Source: an uncultured Anderseniella sp. (GTDB lineage: Bacteria > Pseudomonadota > Alphaproteobacteria > Rhizobiales > Aestuariivirgaceae). Taken from it: DNA of 64,000 nt. Of this stretch, positions 34,635 to 42,717 are shown piece after piece. The notes under the pieces were generated by a model. That model was not told where the DNA came from. It saw only the letters and a list, made by a program, of their open reading frames with translations, and made no database searches. Every line of letters starts with the position of its first letter. Position 1 is the stretch's first letter. The DNA is taken from positions 124,001 through 188,000 of the forward strand of contig CANKYU010000001.1 in the NCBI GenBank assembly GCA_947488295.1. The letters run 5' to 3'. The translations under genes and the position numbers were made by a program.

Positions 34635-36954
34635 TAATAACCCTGCGGCTGGCCGTGAGGGGTACCCCGAGTCACCATCCCCCTTCGGCATTGGTGGCTC
34701 TGATGGTATTGATTTAAGGGAACTTTTCCGGATTGCGCGGCGCCGTGGACCGATGGTTGCGGTCATCGGTTTTCTGTCTGCCCTGCTGGGCGCGGTTTAC
34801 GCTTTACAGCTCACTCCGGTCTATACAGCCAAGTCCACACTGCTGATTGATACGAATCAGAAGAACATAATTAATGCCGAAGCGATTGTTTCAGGTATTG
34901 GCCGGGACAATTCTGCACTGGAAAGTGAGCTTGAACTTATTCGCTCCTACGATGTGGCCAAACGGGTTGTCCGCAAGCTCAAACTTGACGAGCAGTCGAA
35001 GGCCGAGCCGTCGAATATTTCTGCGGTTCGGCAGCTGATTTCACTGGTGTTCACCAGGGAGGCTGCGCCCGAGCCGGTTCTCAATGAAGACAAAACCGAC
35101 AGGATTGTCCGCTCCCTCGCCAAGGCAATCACGGTTGACCGCAAGGGTTGGACCTATGTGGTCGATATCAAGTACAGCTCTGAAAATCCGGTCAAGGCGG
35201 CACAGGTGGCAAATGCCTTTGCCGACGAGTACCTGGTTGACCAGCTTGAAGCCAACTATGAAGTGACACGGCGTGCCAACGACTGGCTCAGCGAGCGTCT
35301 CAGCGACTTGCGGAAAAAAGTGCGCGAATCAGAACGCGCCGTCGAACTGTTCAAGGCGGAGAACAATATCGTTGAAACCAACGGATCGACGCTGAGCGAT
35401 CAGCAGGTTGCCAAACTGAACGAACAGCTGATCCTGGCCCGCGCTGAATCTGCACAGGCACAGGCAAGATACGATCAGGTTCAGGCGGTGCGTAAAAGGG
35501 GCGGAGATATAACGGCATTTGCCGACGCCCTTCAGTCCAGTGCGCTGGCAGCCCTGAAAGGAAAGGCATCGGAGATACGCCGCGAGCTTGCCAACCTGAG
35601 CGCCAAGTACGGCGACCGGCACCCGTCGGTCGTTTCCGCACGGGCCCAGCTTCAGGATGTCAGGCGCTCGATCAGTTCCGAGGCCAAGCGTATCCTGACG
35701 TCTACGGAAAACGCCCTGCAGGTTGCCAGCAGCCGTGAAAAATCAATTGCGGCTAGCCTTGCCGAAGTAAGAGGAACTGCATCAAGAGACGGCCAGGCTG
35801 AAGTCATTCTCAGGGAGCTGGAGAGAGAATCGGCAGCCAACAAGGCGCTGTTTGAATCATTTCTGTCCCGGTTCAAGCAGACCAGTGAGCAGGAAAAACT
35901 CAACACCAACAATTCACGTGTCATCGAACGCGCCTCGGCGCCCACGACACCGAGCGCCCCGAACAAGAAATCGATCGTGATACTTGCAACCATGCTTGGT
36001 TTGGGACTGGGAGCCGGCATAGCCTTCCTGCTTGAACAACTGGATGCGGGCTATCGCACGACCATTCAGATTGAAAAACACCTCGGTGTACCGGTTCTGG
36101 CAAGCATTCCCCGCTCGGACGGCGAACTGCCCGGCAGCGGAATTGGACGTGCGGCTCGCAAGTTCAATCCACTGAGCATGCTGGTCGGACTGTTTAGCAG
36201 AGGCGACAAGTCAGAACGTCGTATGGGCAAAAGCGACCGGGTGAGCATCAGCCGTCTGGTGGTTCAAAAACCATTGTCCAGTTTTACCGAAGCAATTCGG
36301 GCACTGAGAATGGGTATCAAATTTGCGGATGTTGATCGCCCGCAAAAGATTGTATTGCTCGCTTCTGCGCTGCCGGGCGAAGGCAAATCCACCATCGCCA
36401 GCAACCTGGCGCTACATGCGGCGGCCTCGGGTGAACGTGTTCTGATCATCGACCTTGACCTGCGCCATCCGGTACTGACATCGCTGTATGCGCCGGATGC
36501 CAAGCAGGGGGCGGTGGAACTGCTGCTTGGCGAGGCTGATCTCAAGCAGGTTATTGTCAAGGATGCCGCGTCGGGACTTCACATTTTGCCGGCGCCGCGC
36601 CGCAAGGACCTGACCCATACGGCCGAACTGCTCGGGTCGAAGCGGATGAAGGATCTGTTCACCCATCTGACCGGCTTTTATGATCTCATCGTTGTCGATA
36701 CCTCACCCTTGCTGCCGGTGACCGACGGCCGGGCGCTTATCGAAGTTGTCGATTCACTGGTTCTGGTGGTGAAATGGGAAACGACGGCTCGTGACGCTGT
36801 GGATGCGGCTTTGAAACAATCGCTGGGTGCCGAGGGCAAGTTGACCGGTGTCGTCATGAACGATGTAGTCGCTTCGAAGGCCCGCTATTACGAATATTAC
36901 AAGTCCGGGTACTACAACAAGAAGTACCCTTATTATTATGGTGGATCGGCTTAA
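34615..36954 (+). CDS. Polysaccharide co-polymerase with BY-kinase domain (Wzc/ExoP-like)
   Basis: Inner-membrane protein of 779 residues controlling chain length and export. A Wzz domain begins at GIDLRELFRIARRRG with a first helix at about 46-66; a long periplasmic part is rich in heptad-like segments (about 230-400); a second helix is VILATMLGLGLGAGIAFLL. The tyrosine kinase domain has Walker A LPGEGKSTIASNLAL, Walker A' VLIIDLDLRHPVL and Walker B LIVVDTSPLLPVTDG. The C-terminus is a tyrosine cluster (ARYYEYYKSGYYN then YPYYYGG) that would be autophosphorylated. The chosen ATG lies within the end of the barrel gene; an earlier frame extension was rejected. Confidence 0.93.
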   Translation: MLKRASDNNPAAGREGYPESPSPFGIGGSDGIDLRELFRIARRRGPMVAVIGFLSALLGAVYALQLTPVYTAKSTLLIDTNQKNIINAEAIVSGIGRDNSALESELELIRSYDVAKRVVRKLKLDEQSKAEPSNISAVRQLISLVFTREAAPEPVLNEDKTDRIVRSLAKAITVDRKGWTYVVDIKYSSENPVKAAQVANAFADEYLVDQLEANYEVTRRANDWLSERLSDLRKKVRESERAVELFKAENNIVETNGSTLSDQQVAKLNEQLILARAESAQAQARYDQVQAVRKRGGDITAFADALQSSALAALKGKASEIRRELANLSAKYGDRHPSVVSARAQLQDVRRSISSEAKRILTSTENALQVASSREKSIAASLAEVRGTASRDGQAEVILRELERESAANKALFESFLSRFKQTSEQEKLNTNNSRVIERASAPTTPSAPNKKSIVILATMLGLGLGAGIAFLLEQLDAGYRTTIQIEKHLGVPVLASIPRSDGELPGSGIGRAARKFNPLSMLVGLFSRGDKSERRMGKSDRVSISRLVVQKPLSSFTEAIRALRMGIKFADVDRPQKIVLLASALPGEGKSTIASNLALHAAASGERVLIIDLDLRHPVLTSLYAPDAKQGAVELLLGEADLKQVIVKDAASGLHILPAPRRKDLTHTAELLGSKRMKDLFTHLTGFYDLIVVDTSPLLPVTDGRALIEVVDSLVLVVKWETTARDAVDAALKQSLGAEGKLTGVVMNDVVASKARYYEYYKSGYYNKKYPYYYGGSA

Positions 36955-37597
36955 CGTGTCGCGCGGCGTCAGTCCGTTCACTATGGCTCTTCTGGTTTCC
37001 CTGGGCGTATGCCTGACCGGCCTTGGCGGCTACCAGCTTTTCCGCCTGAACGATACACATCAACGTGACGAAGCATTGTATTCGGTGTCGCCGGGGACCC
37101 TGCAGGTCTGGCTGATGACACTGGATCCGGCACAGCCTGAAGACGCCGCCAGGCTCGCGGACCGGTTTGTCGGCATGACATTGCCACAGCGGCGCGCTGC
37201 GGTTCTGGCCATTGTGCGGGCTGATTTTCTTGAGGCCATGGGGCTGAGTTTCGCAGATCGGCGCCGTTTGCAGATTCTGATGCTGCAGGCGCTGGGGCTG
37301 GCGCTTGGGAAAGCGCCGGCACTTGGCGAACTCTGGTTCCTGTCAGCCAAATTGCGCAGCGGCCTGTTCGGTTTCGATGCCACCGCCCAGCACCACCTCG
37401 AATTGTCGTTCGCCTATGCACCCAAAGAAGTTGATCTGGTGCTGGCGCGGCTGCAGATGACGAGCCTGGCCTGGCCGCTGCTCAACGCCCGCGTCAAGGA
37501 CATAGTCCGGCATGATGTAACGATTGTAGACAAGGCCTATCCTGACCGCGCTGTCCAGCTTCGTGAGTACCTGCTGAAAGCGGGGGCAACGCTTTGA
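36938..37597 (+). CDS. Predicted single-pass membrane protein, unknown, coupled to the BY-kinase gene
   Basis: A 219-residue protein with one hydrophobic helix near the N-terminus (FTMALLVSLGVCLTGLGGYQLF) and a mostly helical soluble part (TLPQRRAAVLAIVRADFLEAMG; RRRLQILMLQALGLAL; HHLELSFAYAPKEVDLVLARL) that may be periplasmic. It overlaps the end of the BY-kinase gene by 17 bases in another frame, which argues for coupling. The part after HHLELSFAYAP could be TPR-like, but no repeat is clear. No family was recognised. Position between Wzc-like and O-antigen-ligase-like genes suggests a role in polymer assembly. Confidence 0.7.
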   Translation: MVDRLNVSRGVSPFTMALLVSLGVCLTGLGGYQLFRLNDTHQRDEALYSVSPGTLQVWLMTLDPAQPEDAARLADRFVGMTLPQRRAAVLAIVRADFLEAMGLSFADRRRLQILMLQALGLALGKAPALGELWFLSAKLRSGLFGFDATAQHHLELSFAYAPKEVDLVLARLQMTSLAWPLLNARVKDIVRHDVTIVDKAYPDRAVQLREYLLKAGATL

Positions 37598-37643
37598 GGA
37601 ACCGGCCTGATCGATTGGTGTCAGTGTCGAGCTGGAGCGCGTC

Positions 37644-39029
37644 ATGAGCGCGGTGGCATCGGTGCTGGTTGCAATGATTGTCGGCCTCAGCTCGTTCTGG
37701 CTCGGTTCCAACAGACCCCTTGCATGGAGCATCAATGCAGTCCTGGCGGGCGGAATTCTGGTGTTTGCCTGTTTGTCGGTACAACTGGAGGCGCGCCGCC
37801 ATCCTGCATTGATGGTATCAAGGCTCTCGGTACCGATGGCCATGTTCAGCCTGGCTCTGTTATGGGCGGTCGTACAGATACTGCCGTTGGGGTCATGGAC
37901 GGCAGGCCACCCGGCCTGGCAGGTGGCTGGAGAGGCGCTGGGCCGCGATATTGCATCCACAATTTCCATAAATCCGTCCGAGACAGTGTGGGCGATATTA
38001 CGCTATCTGACAGCTGCCGCGGTCTTGCTGGGTGCCTATGTCCTGGCCCGTTCAGCGCGAAATGCCCGTATTATTCTGCGGACATTTGTCATTTTGGCGG
38101 GGCTTGCGGCCCTGTACGGGCTGACACGATTGTCCTTGTCACTGGACAAGATCCTCTGGTTCGATGAACCCGACACCGGCTACCTCACCGCCGGCTTCAT
38201 CAACCGTAACAGCGCTGCAACCTTTTTCGGAATGGGGTGCCTGGCCAGCCTTGGCATCGTGATCCAGCAGGCTCGTGCTGTGATGCAGTCAACGTCGCAC
38301 AACAGTGGTCGTGAAGTGGCAAGGAGGCTGCTGTTGGCCATGGCGGGCGGGTTCGGTTTCGATCTTGTCCTGTTCGTGCTGATGTTTGTCTCCCTGCTGG
38401 CGACCGGATCGCGCGGCGGCATCAGCTTTACCATGATAGCGCTGGTTTTCATGTTGCTGCTGCATGGTGTGAAAGTGATGACGCGGGCAGGATCAGCCGG
38501 AGGCGGACCGGTGTGGGTGGCGAGCATCCTTGCCATTGCCGTGCTGATACTGGGCGTTTTCGAGCTGTCCGGTGCACGGCTGATGGGTCGGCTGCTGAAC
38601 CAGGGACTTGAGGCGGATTCACGGTTCGAGACCTATGCCCAAACCCTGGAGGCGGTTCGTGATTACCTTTACCTTGGCAGTGGATTGGGGACATTCCAGG
38701 ATGTGTTTACGGCCTATCGGATCGAGCTGTCTCCGGATCGTCTGGTCTGGGACAAGGCGCACAACGATTATCTGGAGCTGATGCTCGGGCTGGGATTGCC
38801 CGCAGCGATGCTCGTCCTGTTGAGTTTTGGCGGGCTGTTTGTGATGGTGACCAAAGGCTTTTTTGCGCGTCATCGCGACGCCCACCATGCAGCCATTGCT
38901 GCGTCAGTGTGTGTGCTGGTCGGTCTGCATTCCCTGGTTGATTTCAGTCTCCAGATTCAGGCGAACACGCTGGCTTTTGCGTTGCTGCTGGGATTGGGGC
39001 TGGCACAATCCTGGAGTACCCGGCACTGA
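37644..39029 (+). CDS. O-antigen ligase / polymerase family membrane protein (Wzy_C domain)
   Basis: A 461-residue polytopic protein with about 10-12 helices. The family loop is SLLATGSRGGISFTMIALV, followed by a large periplasmic loop with AQTLEAVRDYLYLGSGLGTFQ and the motif WDKAHNDYLELMLGLGLPAA, typical of WaaL/Wzy_C proteins. It may polymerise repeat units or transfer the finished chain. GGAG lies about 8 bases before the ATG. A second, different Wzy-like protein is encoded at 51404, so the division of labour is open. The 160 bases after it are without a gene and probably hold the promoter of the NusG-like gene. Confidence 0.88.
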   Translation: MSAVASVLVAMIVGLSSFWLGSNRPLAWSINAVLAGGILVFACLSVQLEARRHPALMVSRLSVPMAMFSLALLWAVVQILPLGSWTAGHPAWQVAGEALGRDIASTISINPSETVWAILRYLTAAAVLLGAYVLARSARNARIILRTFVILAGLAALYGLTRLSLSLDKILWFDEPDTGYLTAGFINRNSAATFFGMGCLASLGIVIQQARAVMQSTSHNSGREVARRLLLAMAGGFGFDLVLFVLMFVSLLATGSRGGISFTMIALVFMLLLHGVKVMTRAGSAGGGPVWVASILAIAVLILGVFELSGARLMGRLLNQGLEADSRFETYAQTLEAVRDYLYLGSGLGTFQDVFTAYRIELSPDRLVWDKAHNDYLELMLGLGLPAAMLVLLSFGGLFVMVTKGFFARHRDAHHAAIAASVCVLVGLHSLVDFSLQIQANTLAFALLLGLGLAQSWSTRH

Positions 39030-39189
39030 TCATGGTGCTGCGTGTCCTGACAGGAAATAAACTTCCTAGAATCAACTTCTTAGCTTGAGCGTCCTGTGAG
39101 CCGGGATATGCGATTTTCCGACACATCAGGTGTTGCGACCCTCGGGGTAGATAGTTAACGTGTGCCAAGCTGAGGGGACAGTGATTCGG

Positions 39190-39705
39190 ATGACGACAGG
39201 CGACGTGATTGGCAAGAGATGGTTTGCTGTGCGCACGCAACCCAATCGGGAGCATCGCGCAAAGCATCAGCTCGACCTGCAACAGTTCAGGACCTTTCTG
39301 CCGCTGATCGAAAAATCCGTGCGCCATGCCAGGAAGGTTCGCCAGGTTCGCTCTGCCCTGTTCCCGGGTTATCTGTTTGTTGAACTCGACCTGGCCAGGG
39401 ATCAGTGGCGCTGCATCAATTCGACTTACGGCGTGTCCTGTCTTGTGATGGCCGGTGAGCGCCCGGCCATTGTACCGGCAGGAGTGGTCGAACTGATTAT
39501 TGAAATGTCGGAACGCGGCGGGCTGGTTGATTTTACGCCCGATCTGGAACCCGGCATGAGTGTTCAGATGGTTTCCGGACCCTTGTCAGGTCTGATCGGG
39601 AGACTGAACCGGTGTGATGCGCGTGGTCGTGTGGAAGTCCTGCTCGAGGTCATGGGGCAGGAAATCAGGGTGACATCCGACGCCAGGGTGTTGATGCCAG
39701 CCTGA
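39190..39705 (+). CDS. NusG/RfaH-family transcription antitermination protein
   Basis: A 171-residue NusG paralogue. The NGN domain (WFAVRTQPNREHRAKHQL to SALFPGYLFVELD) and a C-terminal KOW domain (EPGMSVQMVSGPLSGLIGRLNR) are visible. The ATG at 39190 sits 10 bases after GAGGGGAC; upstream in-frame GTG/ATG codons lack this. Such paralogues (RfaH, LoaP, UpxY and exopolysaccharide-locus proteins) act within long surface-polysaccharide operons to stop premature termination. Here it precedes about 17 kb of same-strand genes. A GCGGTAGC motif resembling the RfaH recruitment site lies in the next intergenic gap. Confidence 0.92.
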   Translation: MTTGDVIGKRWFAVRTQPNREHRAKHQLDLQQFRTFLPLIEKSVRHARKVRQVRSALFPGYLFVELDLARDQWRCINSTYGVSCLVMAGERPAIVPAGVVELIIEMSERGGLVDFTPDLEPGMSVQMVSGPLSGLIGRLNRCDARGRVEVLLEVMGQEIRVTSDARVLMPA

Positions 39706-39810
39706 ACGGCAAAAAAGCTTTACGGTAATTGAGTAGAAAGGCGCCAAATTCCGGTGCTAGTTACAGAGTCGGAATCTACCTGCCGTGGTGAAGATCGTTT
39801 CACCCGGAGT

Positions 39811-39818
39811 GCGGTAGC
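39811..39818 (+). promoter_or_regulatory. Possible ops-like element upstream of manC
   Basis: GCGGTAGC, in the context GAGTGCGGTAGCCATTGCC, shares the core of the E. coli ops element GGCGGTAGCGTG that recruits RfaH to paused polymerase. It lies 105 bases after the NusG/RfaH-like gene and 44 bases before manC, in the untranslated stretch where such a site would be expected. An 8-base match can be chance: a similar GGCGGTAGCGG occurs inside gmd coding sequence at 45195. Confidence 0.25.
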
Positions 39819-39861
39819 CATTGCCTGATTTGTCAATTCAACACTTGTGTCCGGTATCTGC

Positions 39862-41382
39862 ATGAACACCAAACCTGATCTCGTTCCAGTCGTCTTATGT
39901 GGTGGAGCCGGGACACGGTTGTGGCCGCTGAGCCGCCAGGCGTTTCCCAAGCAATTTGCGGTGGAGGTGGAAAGAGCCTCGCTTCTTGATCTGACGCTGG
40001 CCCGGGTCAAACGGCTTGAGGGAGTGGCATCGTGCGTTGCCGTGACAGGCGAAGACTATCGCTTCATGGTCGCCGAAGCGCTTCACAATGCAGGATTGTC
40101 CGGTTCCATTCTCCTGGAGCCGATGGCCCGGAACACGGCACCGGCGCTGTGTGCCGCGGCTTTGCAGATTGCCGCGACCAATCCTGAAGCAGTCATGGTG
40201 ATCCTGCCATCGGATCACTTTGTTTCAGATAGTGACAAATTCACCGCCGCCATCTCCAGCGCGGTTCGCGTGGCCCAGGAAGGCTGGTGGGTGACATTGG
40301 GCATCCGCCCGACCAAGCCATCGTCGGCGTATGGTTACATTCAGCCAGGCGCAATGATTGCGGATCACGGCACTGCGGCCCAGGTGTCACAGTTTCTGGA
40401 AAAACCCGATGCCGGCAAGGCCGAGGAACTGATCGGTGCGGGCTGCGTCTGGAATGCCGGTATCTTTGTCGTCAAGGCCGGCACCGCGGCTGACCTTGTT
40501 GCCAAGCACGCACCGGAAATTCATCAGGCAGTGCAGGCCGCGGTTGCAGATATTGCTGTCGACAACCAGTTCTTCCGGTTGCAGCCGGATGCGTTTTCTT
40601 CAAGCCCGTCGATTTCCATCGATTATGCGGTGCTGGAAAAAGAAACCCGTGTTGCCGTTGTGCCGTATGAAGGCGACTGGTCGGACCTGGGTTCCTGGGA
40701 TGCGGTCGCAGGTGTGCATGCTGCTGATGACGACGGCAACCGGTCAGAAGGCGATGCATGGTTTTCGAGTTCGGAAAACTGCTTCGTCCACAGTCCTGAC
40801 AAACTGGCGGTCGTGCTCGGCATGAAGGATGTTGTCGTGGTCGATACGCCCGATGCCCTGCTGGTCACCAGCCGGGATCAGGTGGAGAAGGTCAAGACGG
40901 TTGTCGATGATCTCAGGACCGCCGAGCGCAGTGAATTGACCGATCATCGCAAGGTTGCACGGCCATGGGGAACCTTTGAGGGCATTGATCGGGGGGATCG
41001 GTACCAGGTCAAGCGCATCACCGTAAAACCGGGCGCGCAATTGTCGCTGCAATATCATCATCACCGGGCAGAGCACTGGATCGTGGTCAAGGGTATTGCC
41101 AAGGTCACCCGGGGCGAGGAGACCTTTTTGCTGCGTGAAAACGAGTCGACCTACATTCCTCTGGGAGCTGTCCACAGGATGGAAAATCCCGGCAAGACCA
41201 TGCTGGAACTGATCGAAGTGCAGTCCGGATCCTATCTGGGCGAAGACGACATCGTGCGGGTTGAAGACGTCTATGGGCGTGAAGCCGAGCCGGGTTCCGC
41301 GAAACCGGCGCAGTCTGCAGCCAAACCGCGTGCGAAAGACAAACCGGCGCGAACATCGCCCGGAAAGGGGGCGCCGAAGTGA
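39862..41382 (+). CDS. manC: Mannose-1-phosphate guanylyltransferase / mannose-6-phosphate isomerase (bifunctional)
   Basis: A 506-residue cytoplasmic enzyme making GDP-mannose from mannose-1-phosphate and GTP, with a second domain for fructose-6-phosphate/mannose-6-phosphate isomerisation. The pyrophosphorylase signature VVLCGGAGTRLWPLSRQAFPK and EPMARNTAPAL, and FLEKPDAGKAEEL, are clear. The C-terminal type II isomerase cupin has RPWGTFEGIDRGDRYQVKRI, LQYHHHRAEHWIVVKG and YIPLGAVHRMENPG. A 33-residue Lys/Ala/Pro-rich tail (SAKPAQSAAKPRAKDKP) is unusual. Its product feeds gmd and fcl downstream. The ribosome site is weak. Confidence 0.95.
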   Translation: MNTKPDLVPVVLCGGAGTRLWPLSRQAFPKQFAVEVERASLLDLTLARVKRLEGVASCVAVTGEDYRFMVAEALHNAGLSGSILLEPMARNTAPALCAAALQIAATNPEAVMVILPSDHFVSDSDKFTAAISSAVRVAQEGWWVTLGIRPTKPSSAYGYIQPGAMIADHGTAAQVSQFLEKPDAGKAEELIGAGCVWNAGIFVVKAGTAADLVAKHAPEIHQAVQAAVADIAVDNQFFRLQPDAFSSSPSISIDYAVLEKETRVAVVPYEGDWSDLGSWDAVAGVHAADDDGNRSEGDAWFSSSENCFVHSPDKLAVVLGMKDVVVVDTPDALLVTSRDQVEKVKTVVDDLRTAERSELTDHRKVARPWGTFEGIDRGDRYQVKRITVKPGAQLSLQYHHHRAEHWIVVKGIAKVTRGEETFLLRENESTYIPLGAVHRMENPGKTMLELIEVQSGSYLGEDDIVRVEDVYGREAEPGSAKPAQSAAKPRAKDKPARTSPGKGAPK

Positions 41383-42698
41383 TTTCTCCACCAAGGGTTG
41401 CGAGCGAACGGGCGCAGGTTGCCGCCCGGGGAAAAGATATCGAAGATCGTGAGCCGATGCGCCTGGTAACCCGGATCCGGTTTCAACTGATCGGCGGGCT
41501 GGTTTTTGCCGTCCTCGTGCCGGGGCTTGCGCGCTGGCCAACAACCAGCCTGGTTCCGGGATCGGGCATGATTTCCCTGCAATCTGCGATGCTGGGGTCC
41601 ATGCTGGCGCTGTTTCTGGGGTATTGGGCGCTGCGACAGATGATTGCCTATCCCGGTGTGCAGGCAACGCAGTACATCGCGCCGGCTTTTGCCATCTCCT
41701 ATTCGATCATCATCGTGATGTTCTTCTTCTTGCGGATAGAGTATTCGCGCTACCAGTTTGGCGCCAGTTTCATCGTCGCGGTCGTTTGGTTCTATGCGTG
41801 CTTCTTCCTGGCGCGGCGGGCGCTTTTGCAGAGTTTCGCCCTGGTGGAGACCGGTGATACCAAGGGCCTCAAGGACCTGGATGCAGTCGACTGGTTCAGT
41901 CTCAGGAAACCCGTCGCCCCTGACCGGCGTATGGACGGCATTGTTGTCGATCTTCGGGCTGACCTGTCAGATGACTGGAACAGGTTTCTTGCCGACAGTG
42001 CACTGAAAGGGGTACCGGTCTATCATGTCAAGCAGATGGCTGAGGCGCTGACCGGTAAGGTCGAGATTGAGCACCTTTCAGAAAACAGTCTCGGATCGGT
42101 TCTGCCGTCACTTCTGTATCTGAGACTGAAGCGTCTGGTTGATCTTGGGCTGGCTGTCATTGTGGCGCCATTCTTTCTGGTCATCGTCTGCCTTGCCGCC
42201 ATAGCTGTGAAACTCGACTCGAAAGGACCGGCGTTTTTCTTGCAGCCACGCATGGGCTTCAGGGGCGAGCCGTTCAAGATGATCAAGCTTAGGACAATGA
42301 AAGTGGGCGCACAGCAATCCGGCGGTAATTTTACCGAGGACAACGACCCCCGCATTACCAGAATAGGGCGTTTTTTGCGCAAGTACCGTATCGACGAGTT
42401 TCCGCAGATCGTCAATATTTTTGCCGGCCAGATGAGCTGGATCGGACCGCGGCCTGAAGCGCTGGAATTGTCGGACTGGTATCAGCGCGATATCCCGTTT
42501 TACAGGTACCGGCACATCGTGCGCCCGGGACTCTCCGGCTGGGCACAGGTGCATCAGGGCAACGTGGCGCAGGTGGAACAGGCAACCCACAAACTGCACT
42601 ATGATTTTTATTACATTAAACACTTTTCACCATGGCTCGATGCGCTTATCACAGCGAAAACCATCTGGACGGTTCTGACCGGGTTCGGATCCAAGTGA
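41379..42698 (+). CDS. Undecaprenyl-phosphate hexose-1-phosphate transferase (polyprenyl glycosylphosphotransferase, WbaP/WcaJ-like)
   Basis: A 439-residue initiating phosphoglycosyltransferase of the large membrane type, placing the first sugar-1-phosphate on undecaprenyl phosphate. Four hydrophobic helices occupy about residues 30-150, followed by a CoA-binding-like regulatory segment. The catalytic C-terminal domain has KRLVDLGLAVIVAPFFLVIV, then PAFFLQPRMGFRGEPFKMIK, LRTMK, the Asp-Glu pair near YRIDEFPQIVNIFAG, and IGPRPEALELSDWY. The GTG start overlaps the manC stop by 4 bases and has AAAGGGG about 9 bases upstream; an internal ATG at 41457 is less likely. The first sugar (glucose or galactose) cannot be read from sequence. 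Confidence 0.92.
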   Translation: MISPPRVASERAQVAARGKDIEDREPMRLVTRIRFQLIGGLVFAVLVPGLARWPTTSLVPGSGMISLQSAMLGSMLALFLGYWALRQMIAYPGVQATQYIAPAFAISYSIIIVMFFFLRIEYSRYQFGASFIVAVVWFYACFFLARRALLQSFALVETGDTKGLKDLDAVDWFSLRKPVAPDRRMDGIVVDLRADLSDDWNRFLADSALKGVPVYHVKQMAEALTGKVEIEHLSENSLGSVLPSLLYLRLKRLVDLGLAVIVAPFFLVIVCLAAIAVKLDSKGPAFFLQPRMGFRGEPFKMIKLRTMKVGAQQSGGNFTEDNDPRITRIGRFLRKYRIDEFPQIVNIFAGQMSWIGPRPEALELSDWYQRDIPFYRYRHIVRPGLSGWAQVHQGNVAQVEQATHKLHYDFYYIKHFSPWLDALITAKTIWTVLTGFGSK

Positions 42699-42717
42699 GA
42701 CAAGGAAGAGTATTGTC

